DNA of 64,000 nt from Lepas anatifera (taxonomy: Eukaryota; Arthropoda; Thecostraca; Lepadidae), in contig JAOTON010001073.1 of NCBI GenBank assembly GCA_034440635.1, positions 736,501 through 800,500 on the forward strand. Direction: 5' to 3'. This document shows, piece by piece, positions 47,216 through 59,689 of the stretch. Positions within the stretch are counted from its first letter, which is position 1, and every line of letters begins with the position of its first letter. The notes beneath the pieces are model-generated. The model saw only the letters and a program-made list of their open reading frames with translations, searched no databases and was not told the origin of the DNA. A program made the translations under genes and the position numbers.

Positions 47216-47516
47216 CATAGACGTATCCAGGGTAAGAGGAAAGTGGGCACTTTTTCCTCCCTGGATGGACCCTCAGCGCCCCCTGAAATGGTGACAGCGC
47301 CCCTGGAAAAGTCGATGGCGCCCCCAGAATGTCGCTTTCCATCTCCTTCCCCACTGTCACCCCTACCTCTTAGGATGCATGAGTGTCGGCGCACCTGAGG
47401 GTTTGGCGCTTCCTTGCAGGATCTTTCCGCCCAAAAGTGGCGCCCCCTGGTCCTGATAGCTCCCCCCCCGACCATGTACCTCCCCCACCCTGATGGGCAA
47501 TCCTGGATCCACCTAT
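47216..47516. mobile_element. GGATCC-ended MITE-like element, copy 2
   Basis: The left end is CATAGACGTATCCAGGG and the right end AATCCTGGATCCACCTATG (inverted). The interior has GGCGCCCCC-type blocks matching copies at 24382 and 51125. No coding capacity. Confidence 0.65.
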
Positions 47517-48339
47517 GTTCACTTGTCAGTGGGATTTCGGTTTTCATTTTGTTAGTCAGGTATTTGAATAAATGAATATGAAAGAATACTCAGGGCAAAG
47601 ATGTATTAGCCAAAACGAATTCTCAGCTCTGCAAAGACAGGTAATGGAAAGAAAATAGTGAACAAGGACATAATTGTTCTCGTCAACTAGTTGATGATTG
47701 TTATACTTCTGTACCTTTTATATATATTCATGTACATTCGTGCGTAGCTCGCAGTGAAAACAATTGAAACCTCTACAACCTGTGCCCAGCTTTCCGAGCC
47801 AGAGCTGGTTCGGCCGCCACAGTTTGTCGACGGCCATGGCCAGCTCGCGCCAATTGAGTGGTCAGGCTGTCCCGTCCTGTCGTCACTGTCTGTATTGACA
47901 CAACTCCGGTACACCCCCAGCATGGATTCAGGGGGATGGGAATGCAATGGCAACCTCACGCGTGAGGCAGCACGTCCAGACGCTTTCACAGGCAAGGCCG
48001 AGCTCATTGTATTGTAACTGCAACGCCGCAGAACACGATAGACCAATCCCTCCGACCAAAATCATGATTTCTCTCTTGTAAACGGGTCTTTGCCAGGTTG
48101 CCACCAATATTGACGACGGAAGGAAGCAGCATATCCGTTCACATGAAAGCTCTTGATGAATTACAGTAAACAATTTAAGAATAGCAAAGGTAAATATGTG
48201 TATGTTCTTTCTTAGAAATGTATTTTTTGCTGTGTAAACAAAATACTTGCGAATGCGTGGGTCGGGTCACATCATTTTTTTCTTCGTTTATTTACTCGTG
48301 CCATTCGCTGTGCGATTCCAAAAGAAAGACTGTGATTAG

Positions 48340-48965
48340 CACTCACAGTGAAGGGGAGTCCTAAAGTGGCCCCTTCCATATATTTTTCCAAGGTGGCCGG
48401 AAAACTGTTCGCAGCCGGAAAATGCTACTTGCCTATTTTGGGGGAAATTTAAGAGTGTGAAATCGGCGAAGGAGTTGTGTAAATCGCTCAATACCTTTTC
48501 TTACATGTAGGTTTTCAAAGTCAGAACTATTTTCTGAGGCCATCACAATCAAGGAGTTTGCCTGCACTGTAGTCCGAGAGTTGACGTAATAACGTCATAA
48601 AATCGGGATTATATCTCAAGATCACCTCGCATGAAGATCAAGGTCAACGTTCAACGTCACAGGTAAAGGTTCATACAAGTATTTTCAAGGTCATTGAACC
48701 CAATGTTTCGGTCAGACGGCATTGCTAAGTATGTGTACGACATACTATGGCTGCATAGTTAAGGTTATTTAATGTCAAGTTAAAGGTCAAGGGCTAGGGA
48801 CAAAGTTCTTTAGTAACGGTTAGGCCCTCATTTCCCGCCCAAAGCCTGCTATAGTGTCAGTTAAAGTGTAAATTTCTGAGAATATGTATGTCAAATTGTG
48901 ATTTCATAGGCCAGTGACCTTAAATAGTCTTGGCATTAAATTTTTCAGAGGACATTGCGTGAGGC
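48340..48965 (-). mobile_element. Diverged family D-like element
   Basis: CATTTCCCGCCCAAAGCCTG is the inverse of the family D segment around TTGGGCGGGAATGAGG. AAGGTCAACG and GGTCATTGA motifs also match family D read in inverted order. Ends are not sharp. It directly precedes family A copy 4. Confidence 0.5.
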
Positions 48966-48975
48966 TTTGCCTTAA

Positions 48976-49962
48976 CCCGCCCCACCGGGGTCCGGCGCCA
49001 CCTTCGCCCCACCGGGGGCCATCGATGGCCCCCTCTAACTCCGAAAATATGGGCGTTAGCGCAAATCTGAAAGTGCAATAGAAAGCTTGCGTGAATTCAG
49101 TAGAAATTACTTGGCATGTTTTAGTGCTCAGGTCAATGGTTTGACCTCCAGAGGTCAAATTAGGTCAAGATCGGCTATTTTACCAAATATGCAATGATTA
49201 AGCAAACTGGGCATAACTCTTATGTCATTAGAGCTATTGAGGCCTGGTAAGTACATTTGATAGAAATTGCCAGTACTTTTTCCGCTATGTGGAACGTAAA
49301 GACCTCCCGCCAGTGGTTTGACCTCCAGAGGTCACCTCGTGACCTAATATGACCTGAGGTAAAAGGTCAAGTGACCTTGCCGTATGCCAAATGAAAGCCA
49401 GGGACAAGAAAAACACGATGGTGTTTGTTTCACCGCTCTAGCTTAATTAGGTAAGAGTTATTGCCAAAATACTGTTTTTGACCTCTGGTGACCTTGGATG
49501 ACCTTGGAAAAGTCGGGCAAATATGACCCCTGGGATCCGTGAAAGGGTGTCCAAAACGTTGTTCTGAGCAGTCTGAGTATTTGCAATCATTTTTGTGGCT
49601 TTTATATCATGAAACAACTTTTCCTATGCTTTTCCAATGGGAGAGGTCGCCTCGTGACCTGACCTCAGGGCACGAAATCGAAAATCCCGGATATACCTTG
49701 TAGACCCTGGAGGGTTTATGAAGTGTAGGAAGTTTCAAATCGATCGACTTTGAAATGTAGCTCTTACAGAGCTCTAAAGTGAAGTGAGGTGACCTTGGTT
49801 GACCTCGTCTGGTGACCTGACCTTGGGTGACCCGGGGTAAAAATTTCAGGGATGATGGGAAAATGATGCAGTGGAGGTAGAGCCCTCAACCGCGGTGCTG
49901 CGCGTCGTCGTTTTTGCTATCCCAGAAAACCTTAGGGGGCCATCATGCCCCGGTGGCGAGGG
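48976..49962 (+). mobile_element. TTAA-flanked non-autonomous element, family A copy 4
   Basis: This 987-bp element lies between TTAA at 48972-48975 and 49963-49966. The ends read CCCGCCCCACCGGGG and CCCCGGTGGCGAGGG. The left ATCGAT palindrome is intact and the right one lacks a base (CCATCATGCC). It aligns with copy 1 throughout, with many one- to three-base deletions. Confidence 0.88.
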
Positions 49963-50340
49963 TTAATTACCTCAGTCCGCTTTCAGTGTATTCCCGTTTT
50001 TTCTGCGTTATCACGGCATTTCCCTATAGGTTCCCTGCAAGGCCCGTCCCTGACCTATATGACCTCATTCCTCGTTAATCGTTTCTCGCATGACGTCGTT
50101 CCTCGACCTTGTTTTAACTTGAAGATGATGGCCCAGGTCATTGAAAGCTGTATAATGTAGTTTGACCTAGCCTTCATCCAATCCCAAACGGTCAATGTTC
50201 GCCCGGTGACTTTCAGTCCTGTGTCAATAACTCCCCAGAAAATATTGGAAATAACTTTCATTTTGATGTCATTATAATTGGATTATCTTTTTAATTCCAT
50301 TGGTTTTTTCTCCCCAGTTGTTCCCAGTACGGTTGCTGGA

Positions 50341-50389
50341 GTCGGGGTCTCACTTAAGTTATCAAGGGACTTGTCACGGAGACCCCGAC
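50341..50389. other. Stem-loop with 11-bp perfect stem
   Basis: GTCGGGGTCTC at 50341-50351 pairs with GAGACCCCGAC at 50379-50389 across a 27-nt loop. It lies just beyond the SINE tail. Function unknown. Confidence 0.6.
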
Positions 50390-50429
50390 CCCGCCACCCG
50401 CACGAGCAACTCCCACAATGAAGGGATAA

Positions 50430-50640
50430 CTTAGAAGCCAAAGTTTAACGTCCCACAAAGCACAGGGACGGCTGCCCAACTCAGGCGCCCTCTCACCAGT
50501 CAGTTTCCAGCCGTCCTACGTCAGGTAAACTATTGAGCGCCGCGGTGTCTCAGGGGAACCGATCCCAAGCCTGGACATGCACTTCCGCTGCATGTTTCTG
50601 GGCAGCGGGCCGGAGCCCAACGCTCTACCAACTTGACCTC
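50430..50640 (-). mobile_element. tRNA-derived SINE
   Basis: Read on the minus strand from about 50640, it begins AAGTTGGTAGAGCGTTGGGC, a tRNA D-arm/box A. About 60 nt later comes GATCGGTTC (box B, about 50558-50566). A non-tRNA body with GGGACGTTAAACTTTGG follows, of the type seen near the tail of many animal SINEs. No full cloverleaf forms, so this is not a functional tRNA gene. Confidence 0.6.
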
Positions 50641-51124
50641 AATATTGACCTTATCTAAAATGTGATTAATATATTTTACTCATAATTATTTATGCTATCA
50701 GCTTTCGCGTTTTTTCGCTATTCCGCCTGGGAGGCGAGATCGAGGGCAGTGGTCAACCCCCTTCCCCCCCCCCACCGGAGTGAAAGTGAATGGGACACCC
50801 GCTGGGGCGGGCGTCTATAGGGCAGGGCAGGCAACACGGGCCAGCTGTCCAGCACTGCTCTGGTACAGCCCGCAAATGAAAGCTAGAAACATGAGTACGA
50901 AACCAAAGGCGATATCTCACTTCTGACTTTATACGAATTCCAGAGTCAGGCTGCAAAATTGTTTTGTGTTGCCCCAGCTGGCTCATTGCCTGTCGTCGGG
51001 GCGCATGGATTTCGGTGGCAGTCATTACATTAGTCAACAGTAGGCTGATATCGCTAACGGCGCCAGCTATCTAAAACGCTAACGTGCCACTAAGCTGCTG
51101 AGTGTTCACGGCAGGAAGTTGCAA

Positions 51125-51398
51125 TGGCGGATCCAGGATTTCCTACCGGGAGGTGAGGGCATAAAGTCAGGGGCACCATCCAGACCAGAGGCGCCACTTT
51201 TGGGCGGTAAAAGCTATCAGGTGGGTGCCAAAACCTATTGCGGGGCGCCGACACTCACATCCTGGAGGGGAGCGTGGGAAGCGGCATTTCAGGGGGCGCC
51301 ATAGACCTTTCAGGGGAAGAGGCATTGCAGCCATTTCAGGAAGCACCGAGGTTCGATTGGCGGAGCAAGTACCCCCACGGCATCCCCTGGATCCGCCA
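51125..51398. mobile_element. GGATCC-ended MITE-like element, copy 3
   Basis: The left end TGGCGGATCCAGG and right end CCTGGATCCGCCA are perfect 13-bp inverted repeats. The interior shares the GGCGCC(A/C) blocks of copies 1 and 2. No clear target duplication is visible. Confidence 0.75.
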
Positions 51399-54300
51399 AT
51401 GGAAAGCTGTGGCTAAAGGTAGAATATGGGGGGAAAATCATGCCTCCGTAGCTACAACAATACCTTTTCCTAGGCCTCCTTTCCGATACCGGACTGAGTA
51501 TATTTTGCGTGTTGGACTTTCAGTGGATATGCTTTATCGTGGCAAAGTTAGATGAAACGTAACCTAACGAAAAAAGGAAACCACGTTCATGCAACTGGCG
51601 TTGGCTGTCGCATATTTGGCATACGGTAATTAGGACGGATGTGTGAGCTACAGTGGAGATTATAGCAGGAGTTGAAGCTGGAGTCGGAGCTGCAATGTAC
51701 AAAGCTGAAATCGAAGTTGAACTCAAAGTTGAATCCGGAGTGGACTCTGGTGAAAACTTCCTGACCCTGCAGAACTAGTTTTGAGCGAAAACTTAAGATA
51801 GTGATGACATTGGTCCATGTCTGTTGTCAAAGAAACATTTGAGAGAGTAGACAGCGAATCGTTAAACTAGATAAATCTCCTCAGACCATCTCATTGGGGA
51901 ATTGATCCATGTCTTTGGTTTATTAACGTAACCACGAAACAGACGCTGATCTTCTGAAAATTCTTAGAGCTGATAGAATATATGATGTACATATTTATGA
52001 GCTATAATTGGGCATATAGGAATCGAATGGGGCTTACAAAGTACTGCACTAGAACATTGAACATACCATGTTTACCTGCGATCGGGCCCAGTTTAAACAC
52101 ACAATATTCATCGTTGGTCGACACTGCGCGCTGTAGTGGTTTGCAATGGAATATGCATCCATGACAGTCAGTTGTATACAGAAGCATTTTCTAACACACC
52201 CAGTCATCTGCTTTTATTGCAGTCAGCTTCAGTGCTGTATAGGCTCCGCGGCTTTACCATTGCTCCTGCTGGGAAAACCATGAACCGATTGTATTGGTCG
52301 GATTTCAATATTTCTGAGACAGCGTTGGTACAGAATAGAGGACGGGATTATCGGTGAGCATGTCATCGAGACGACCCGGCAGGGAAAAAGTCCAAAAGAG
52401 GTGCAATATCGGGTGGTTATAGGACTTTTTCTAAGCACACGGCATACCTGAGACTGCATATTTATAGGTGTGGATTTATTTTTTATAAATTTGGGTCGTG
52501 GCGGCCCTGCTTCCCCCCCCACCATGGGTTATTGCGTTAGTCACGCCCGACCCCACGTTCCGCCCGCGTGGAACTTATGCGCGCGAACACCGCCTCCGCC
52601 CTGGGCGCACCATTCCTTTGGGTGTGCCTGGGCACCCCAAATGATATGCTGGGTTGGAGTTCAAACCCTTAGATATAATTTTTTTCATTATTAGAGCTTT
52701 GCATTCTTGGTTTAATTCGTTGGAACATGGCTGTGTAAGGTCCACAACAAAGATAATATGGAACAATAAAAAATAATAATATCAAGCAACATATTTTAGG
52801 CGACCGTTATTGACATTGCTTCAAAGTTTGACACCCCCAAAAGACTGAGAAGTCCACGCCTCTGCGAGTAATCAACCAAGGATGAGACCCCAGAGGTTGA
52901 GCGGGGCAGGGTACTTCTAGATTCATATATAGAGCTTCAATCACTGAGCACATGCCAGCCTATCCAAGATGCTTCTCATCACAAATAAATATCCGGTCAT
53001 TCTGCTGGACGTAAATTACACGTCTAGTGCCAGTATCATGCTTGCCATCTCAGTGGACCGAAATGACATCCGTTGGCTTGCTGAGGGTGCAAATCATTCG
53101 GCAAGTTTGCAGACAGAGCTTATGTGAGGGAAGACTTAAACTTAGCACAAGACCTTATTATAGTGTTAAAATTCATTTCATCCCTACACCAAAGCATCTC
53201 AAAAAATGCGTGATATAGGTACACAGACTGAATTATGTGTGCTTACATTTCTGTGCCTGTCCTGCTTAATATGCACGCACAGGAAGAACCAGGGTGGTTT
53301 GAAACAGACTTAGATTCCTGACTATTGTGGGCCCTCGAAGGCTAAATCACCAAAAATTCCCAGAGATATACACTGATATTGATGCTCACACAGCCATGGA
53401 CACATTCAAACGGGGTTCGTTTGGGACAGCAGGTGGCAAAATATCCAAATCGTGGTTAACATAATTAGGCTTTTCCAAAAAACTTTTGTTTGTTGTTATT
53501 TCTCTTTTTTAGAAAACTAGTGGATATAAGAAAAGGGAAAGCAGACATTGTGCATTACGTGGGTCCGGGTCCACCAATGGATGAAAATGCGCACGAAACG
53601 TACATATCCACGAAAACTTCGCTGTCCATTGGCTGACAACCACTCAGACACTAAAGGTAACCGTTTTGAATAGATTCTCTCGGTACCTGCTTCAATTGCA
53701 ACAATAAATATTTTGATGCCGATAGCCACTGGTGTAAACAAAGACAGGTAGCGTCGTGAGGTCAGTGATTACCTGACCTCGTATCGGACTCGTATCGGAT
53801 GTATCAGCACGTGCCCAGTGGAGCTGAGCAAGGCTGGGATAACGCGTCACCAGCCGGGTATGTTCATTCCAGCCCAACTCACATCAAAGACTGCCAGGGG
53901 GCCAAGCAGCCCGGTGCTCAGAGCGGTCTCGATTACACGGAGACAAAAGAGGCTCACACTCAAAGAAAAAGCAGCTCTCTGCTTCAAATAAAATCCTCAC
54001 GAAAGCCGTAAAATGTAGCAATATCAAGGGCACGGTAAAATCGCTGCCCCACAGTTCAAACGTTTGGGGGAAGTGGATCTAACGCTGTTGTGTCACAGCT
54101 CCTGCGCCTGAGAAAACAACTGACGTGTGTCCCTTTTGTATATGCTGGATCACACGCGATGTTGAGCTGAGCAGTCTTGACAGTGGTTTTGAATGAACGC
54201 GACACAAAGGTAGCAGCGTTAATGAGATTTCATACAACGGGGCAGAGTGAATTTCACGGCCAGCTGCCTCCAAACATACAGCACCACACCCTTTCAGAAA

Positions 54301-55811
54301 GCAGGGATGTGCATAAACCACTGCCACGTTTACAGTACCATTGGCTATTCTCGACTGAGCGAGCCAACGAGTCGAGGAGCTGTTTACGCTCGACCAGCTC
54401 AGCATGGGCCGTGCTCTGTTCATCTCCTGTTGAACAAAATACGGTACGTGCAGTCGTAGCATAGTCGTATCTGTAGCGGCGTAGAACGTTTACGGATTCG
54501 GATATCCGATATCCAATAGGCTCGGCTCCGATATCCGAACAGATTGGACCAGATATCCAAATCATTTCACGATATCGAATGCGCCAGACAGGTTGGGTTA
54601 TTACGGATGTTTATACGTATTTGGATCGTGAGTTTTGGGTCAATTTGTCCCTTTCCAGAAAAATTAGACTTGGATCAGGAACCATGGTTTTCAAGTTCCC
54701 AGGCGGATTGGCCCCGTTTGGTTGAGAAAACTTACCCACCACGTAATATACGTAATGTACCCACTACATAGAAAATATCAGACCAGAGAAAAAATGAAGC
54801 AATACCTATACATCTTAGTCAAAACTGGTATCCATGGGCTTTCATCCCTTGTATGAAAACGAGATAAACAATTGAACGCAAAGTAAATTCAAAACCACAA
54901 ATTTTCCATGCGATTACGCAGTGTAAATTCGTCAGCTCTGAGATGATAAATGAATAGTTACGTGGTATTTAAAACCAGGCTAACACATCTGTGTACCACA
55001 TGGATATGCTTTACATTCAGTACATTTCAAAGAAATGACACGTTTGATACAGTTACAAGAGAACAAGGAAAATGGGAGAATAAGCCTTTAAAATTATTTG
55101 GCGTTTAATCATTGAATAATGGATGCAAAATGGAACAAATACACTGCGATTATAAATTCGAACATAGGCCTTCATCAGAATCACCATAATACAACAGGTG
55201 AAAATATAAAGTTATTGGTCATAGTGTGAGCCAAGGCCTCGAATTCCGTACCTTACATATGCCTTTCAGTACCTATGAGTTCTTAAAATTGGACGTAGTG
55301 ACAATAATTATCTGGCTACCTTACCTCTCACCCTCCATTATATATCCGGCTGTGCCCGAACTTATAATCACAGTGTACTTGCTCTATTTTTCATCCAGGA
55401 TTTGGGGAGGCAAGCCATTAAACACAATATTAACTTATGATCATGCTCCTTGGCTCAGCACTGCGAAATCTATCAGCATTTGAACACACTTCTCTTAAAA
55501 TGAGTCCATAGTTTTATTATCTAGGGACAGTTGCGTCCTTCCGCATTGAAAAACTGTGATACACAGCTGAAAAAGCATGGAAAAGCAAAAGCAAAAACCA
55601 TTATTGGCATGACTGAACTTTTTTCGTTTCATCAGAAAACAGTACAGAAGCACGAACTATTGTATTTACCCATTGAATACCGTCTAAAATGAAAGATGAC
55701 GATATTTAGCATGATTTGAAAGTCCGTAAGAATTGGCATAATGCATCCTTGTTTGATAACGCAATACCATGACTAAAATAAGGCTAAAGACAGGTTCTTT
55801 GGAAAATGTTA
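51399..55811. other. No gene or clear repeat recognised
   Basis: Mostly unique-looking AT-balanced sequence with short open frames on both strands. The longest (54079-54462 minus) has no recognisable features and conflicts with overlapping frames of equal length. Confidence 0.5.
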
Positions 55812-56107
55812 TCTAGCCCTGAGTCCCAGAGCGCCTCTCCGTGACGGTCCAGTGTAGTAGGTTTTCAGAGCGGGCCCAGCCCTGGGTTCCAGAACCCCCT
55901 CCGTGACGGTCCGGTGTAGTCAGTGTTCTCAGAGTGGGCCCAGCCCTGTTCCAGAACCCTCCGTGACGGTCCGGTGTAATCAGTGTTCTCAGAGCGGGCC
56001 CAGCCCTGGGTTCCAGAACCCCCTCCGTGACACGGTCCGGTGTAGTCAGTGTTCTCAGAGTGGGCCCAGCCCTGGGTTCCAGAACCCCCCCTCCGTGACA
56101 CGGTTCG
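55812..56107. repeat. Minisatellite, unit about 60-70 bp, five copies
   Basis: The unit contains CAGCCCTGGGTTCCAGAACC, CTCCGTGACGGTCCGGTGTA and GTCAGTGTTCTCAGAGCGGG. Copies differ by small deletions. The frames across both strands are open only because of the repeat. Confidence 0.9.
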
Positions 56108-56539
56108 GCGCGCCGGAGCGCGGCAGACAATCACAGGGGAGCAGGGCGACTGATGCCCGCTCAGAACAGGCATATGACTCCGAAAGGGTCGAGCATTGGC
56201 ACAAAAGCGAAAGGAAACCAGGATTACCGGCATGATCTACGGGGCGAATACTCCACTTCAAATCATCATGGAATGACGTATGGTATAACAATATCTAGCA
56301 AGGCAAGCCAGAGTAAATCCAAATTATAATCTAAAATAGACATGAAGCACTGAAAAAACGCATTTGCCAGAGTTAGCAATGCCGGATTAGATCAGGTGTT
56401 GAGTGAATAATCTCCAGTCGATCCAACCCAGTGCTGGCCATACTACATTCGTGGCTTCCCTCACCTTTCGGTGTCCCAAGCCTGATTCTTTAGCTCAGCC
56501 CTCCGTCACTATCTCGGTCACGATTTCTGTATCACCACG

Positions 56540-57115
56540 TCTGACACCGTTCCGTCGTCACCGACAATGACGGATGCCGCACTGACGTCCAGCTCCTGGT
56601 CGCCGGCGGCGCTGCTGTCGACTGCCGTCGGACTGGCTCGGTTGCATGAGATGCCCGGCGGCGGAGGCTGCGTCCTGGTCTGACGACCAGGTCATCTGCG
56701 CGTGCGCGCGGTGTCGGCCCCTCGGAGCGGCCTCCGAGAGATGCTTATTAGCGAGGTGCTTGTTAGACCATACACGGAAAACAAAACGACACAATGTCAT
56801 TGTGACAGGTATATGAACACACGCGCATTGGGTGAGCAGCTCACGCTGGATGTGGTTTGCATCGGCAGCAGAGCCATGAGGTGCTGCAGGCACAAAGTGA
56901 TAGTGTCCGCTGATTTTGGCGGGAAAAAACACAATCGCATACACAAACATTTGGAATTGGACACAGCGATTGTGTGCGCACACGCCTCTGTATTGCTGTG
57001 GACAAAAGCTGTGTTGCATACCCAAGCACACTGTGTTGTTCGCCACTTTTGGCTTTCGCGCGGCGGCCATTTTTTTCAACAGTTGACTGCATGGCGTCAA
57101 GAGGGGTAAGTCGGC
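56540..57115 (-). promoter_or_regulatory. Possible promoter or first exon on the minus strand (speculative)
   Basis: A GC-richer stretch with several CpGs contains AAAAATGGCCGCCGCGCG on the minus strand at about 57057-57075. This combines a YY1-like motif with a strong Kozak context. The frame from that ATG (MAAARKPKVANNTVCLGMQ...) stays open for about 170 codons but resembles nothing known, and a 135-codon frame on the other strand overlaps it. It could be a start region for a gene with exons outside the window, or chance. Confidence 0.2.
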
Positions 57116-57267
57116 ATTGTTTGTTCGCTTTTTATTCAATACTATATGGTGGTGTATTTGGCAATATCTGTGATCTAGGGCATAGTATATCTGGCAGAGA
57201 GTAGTATTCTCCTGTGATTGTTATTCCGGGAGCATATAACAGTTCAAACAAGAGCTGAAAACTAAGA

Positions 57268-57314
57268 TGTTCCCTGGCCTCTCCCCTCGAATCCGAGGGG
57301 AGAGGCCTGGGAAC
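57268..57314. other. Near-perfect 22-bp hairpin palindrome
   Basis: The left arm TGTTCCCTGGCCTCTCCCCTCG (57268-57289 in two parts TGTTCCCTGGCC and TCTCCCCTCG) pairs with 57294-... up to 57314 across a 4-nt loop with a single mismatch. Weaker complementarity extends outwards (GAGCTGAAAAC versus TTTAGCAGCTC). It could be the end-to-end remnant of a foldback element. Confidence 0.75.
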
Positions 57315-57628
57315 ATTTTAGCAGCTCATCATCATGCTCCTCGCCGCAGCACTTCAAAACTTATCAAGAGGTGAAAACCTTCCACAGTTCGGACAACCAC
57401 AGACTGCAGCAACGCAAACAAGAAGGAAAAGCCCATTACAAAAGAAATCATCCGAGGTGTAATTTCCAGTCGCAAACCTGGAAAATCTTCAATGACTGTG
57501 TTCAGACAAATTGTATGTCAACTAAAACAACCTTTAACATTCAGTATTGGCGTTGCAGGCGTCACAGGAACATGCCATATCGTCACCTTGGAAAATAGGG
57601 GACGGTAACCTTGAGAAATTTAATACCA

Positions 57629-57878
57629 GGGGGAGCAGTGTACAGAGGCGTGTTCGGGTGCCTGGGTGCATGGGAGCATGGCACAGAGGCGTGTTGAGGC
57701 AGATGGGGAAGGAAGGACATAGCACAGAAGTGTGTTCAGGAAGCTTGGGGAGGGGCTCAGGCAGTTCGGGTAGGGGATCAGGGCACAGAGGCGTGGTCAG
57801 GTAGCTGGGTAAGGGAAAGCAGGGCACAGAGGCCTGTTCAGGTACCTGGGGAAGAGGGAGCAGGGTACAGAGGCGTGC
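57629..57878. repeat. Degenerate minisatellite, unit about 45 bp
   Basis: Five to six units each carry GCACAGAGGCGTGTTCAGG-type and CTGGGGAAGGGAGCAGGG-type blocks with variable lengths. Confidence 0.85.
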
Positions 57879-58039
57879 ACCATATGTGTGCAAAAATATT
57901 GTGTTTATGCATGAATAGCATGTTAATCTAGTTACTTTAGTGCCGCAGAAACGTGCTAATCGATTGAGAAATACGCCACCGATATCCGATTTGAGCAAAT
58001 TTGTACTGAGGAATTTTGGTTTAAATGCAGGTATTTGTG

Positions 58040-58420
58040 TTTAAATTCAGTGTTTAACACGTTAGCTCTTTGTTTTAGTTATTTTGGTCAAAGGAGTTTT
58101 TGTAACATTGTCGTGTTAACACAGCGCCAGTGTGTAAATAAAATATGTAACGCGCCGTGTATGTGTTTTTTTATTTAAACCACAAAGTGTTTGTGCAGGC
58201 TCCTTGTGTTAATACACTACCAGTGTGTAAATGCGATGTGTAGCACACACAGCTAACACACTTCTGTTGTATCGGAAAACACACTTGAAAAACACACTGC
58301 CAGCAGCGACGAAAATTGTTGTGTTAGTTTGTCGCGCAGGAGCAGTGTTAACACAAAATCTCTGTCTATTTTCATGAGTTAACACAATATCCTTGTGTCG
58401 TTTTTTCAGTGTAGAAGGAT
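58040..58420. repeat. Segment with repeated GTGTTAACAC palindromes
   Basis: GTGTTAACACA or close variants (GTGTTAATACAC, AGTGTTTAACACG, TAACACAATATCC) occur at about 58050, 58112, 58205, 58340 and 58378 on alternating strands, together with TGTGTAAAT(A/G) repeats. It may be a MITE with multiple internal palindromes; borders were not fixed. Confidence 0.4.
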
Positions 58421-59344
58421 CCAACGGAGGAGTAAGGCGCAAGAGCCTTGCTCTGACCATCAAACATTTGACAACCCCAAAAATTTCGTTTTCCCTGGTA
58501 TTCGAAAAGCAGCGCCACCGTGAGGCAATCCAGCACCCCTTGGATTCCATTACGGGGCCAACAGATGGCGACCATTTTACACCTTCATATGGCACCCTCC
58601 ATCACCCGGTGCATACCCTCCTTCCCGATTAAATCCAGAATCCACTATGGCTGCGGAAACAGCTAGTTTTATTTTCCGTCGTCAAAAATGCTTTCACTTA
58701 AACAAGAGCATCGTTCCGGGCTCTGGGGCAACGGGCTTTTATAATGAAGTTCTTCGAGCGGAACACATCTGTTTTCATTTACCTAAGAAGCCACATGAAA
58801 TTGGCTGAAATGGCAAGCTATCGACGTTGGAACAAATCATATTAAATTTGATAAAGTCTGTAAAATCTGTTACATCTACCACGGTTACCAGTATCACAAT
58901 ACTTTATAACCAAGATGGTGCTGCCACGTACGTTAAGCAGAGAAAGGCAAGCCTCCCAACACCATCTGCGACCTTTCCTTTTCACCTTTAACCGTTGGGT
59001 TGTTTGTGACGGAAACGTTGCTTGATCAAGTCCTCCCTGTGAAGCCATGGCGGAGCAGGGAGCAATTGAACATCGTGGGCGCTAGTGCGCAGGGAAGGGC
59101 GATCGGGACGCCTGATTGCTTTCGGGCCCGTGTTTGAGAGGATTCCGCACCAGCCTCACACACGACATTGTGAGTCAATTACATCGCTCTCTGGCTCTGC
59201 TTATTAACGAGCATCATGAAACCAGATTGCCTTATATGTAGTTTCTACTTTCGTACCGCGCCCACATTTTCCAGGATAGTTTCTTAAGCCTTTCCACAAG
59301 CGCAGAAAAGTCACGGGTCGGAGCTAAGTCGACGTGCGAGGCGT

Positions 59345-59686
59345 TTGAGATGGAGAAACGTCGACGCATCGCCGCATTTCCGACTTTTCTTTATAACACA
59401 TTTTCAGAGTCCACTGTACTATCATAAGGTTACATTCGATAGTAATGGTACTATCGGGCTTAGGAGTTTTCAGGAGCAGGGTTTTATAGTAAGGACAAAC
59501 AATTTCATCAATGGCAAAGGAATTAAAGAAACTGGAAAGCTTGCATTCAGTTTAGAAACCAATGATAAAACAAGTGATTACAATTATTTTCAAATAAGCG
59601 AGCAATCATTTCTGGGCATTTTGGAAGGCCTGACGTTCCAAAAACTACCTGGAGGTAGCGAGAACATGCGCCTTTGGCAGCAGTGA
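59345..59686 (+). other. Open frame of 113 codons, unrecognised
   Basis: The frame contains a stretch after an acceptor-like TTTTCAG (59401-59407): HKVTFDSNGTIGLRSFQEQG ... ETNDKTSDYNYFQISEQSF, which has protein-like composition and ends at TGA 59684. No family is recognised. It could be a terminal exon or a chance frame. It is immediately followed by repeat K. Confidence 0.25.
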
Positions 59687-59689
59687 CCC

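Larger units (their letters stand above)
42890..48339. other. Upstream of the receptor coding start; no gene recognised
   Basis: No coding exon could be supported. The receptor's promoter and 5' untranslated exon(s) may lie here or beyond. It holds a GA microsatellite (44724-44788), a GTGCT-type degenerate repeat (45700-45910), GTTAGTTGGTTAG-type low-complexity DNA (about 45968-46585) and a MITE at 47216. Open frames on the minus strand at 44313-44798 and 47687-48046 lack recognisable features. Confidence 0.5.

Noticed and set aside
50558..50640. Functional tRNA on the minus strand
   Set aside because: Boxes A and B are present but no cloverleaf forms and an unrelated body follows. It is a SINE.
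54079..54565. Minus-strand and plus-strand frames of about 100-127 codons
   Set aside because: Mutually overlapping, no recognisable domain, no convincing splice context.
56558..57139. 193-codon minus-strand and 135-codon plus-strand proteins
   Set aside because: They overlap each other, neither resembles a known family, and the composition looks like translated GC-rich non-coding DNA. Kept only as a low-confidence promoter or first-exon possibility.
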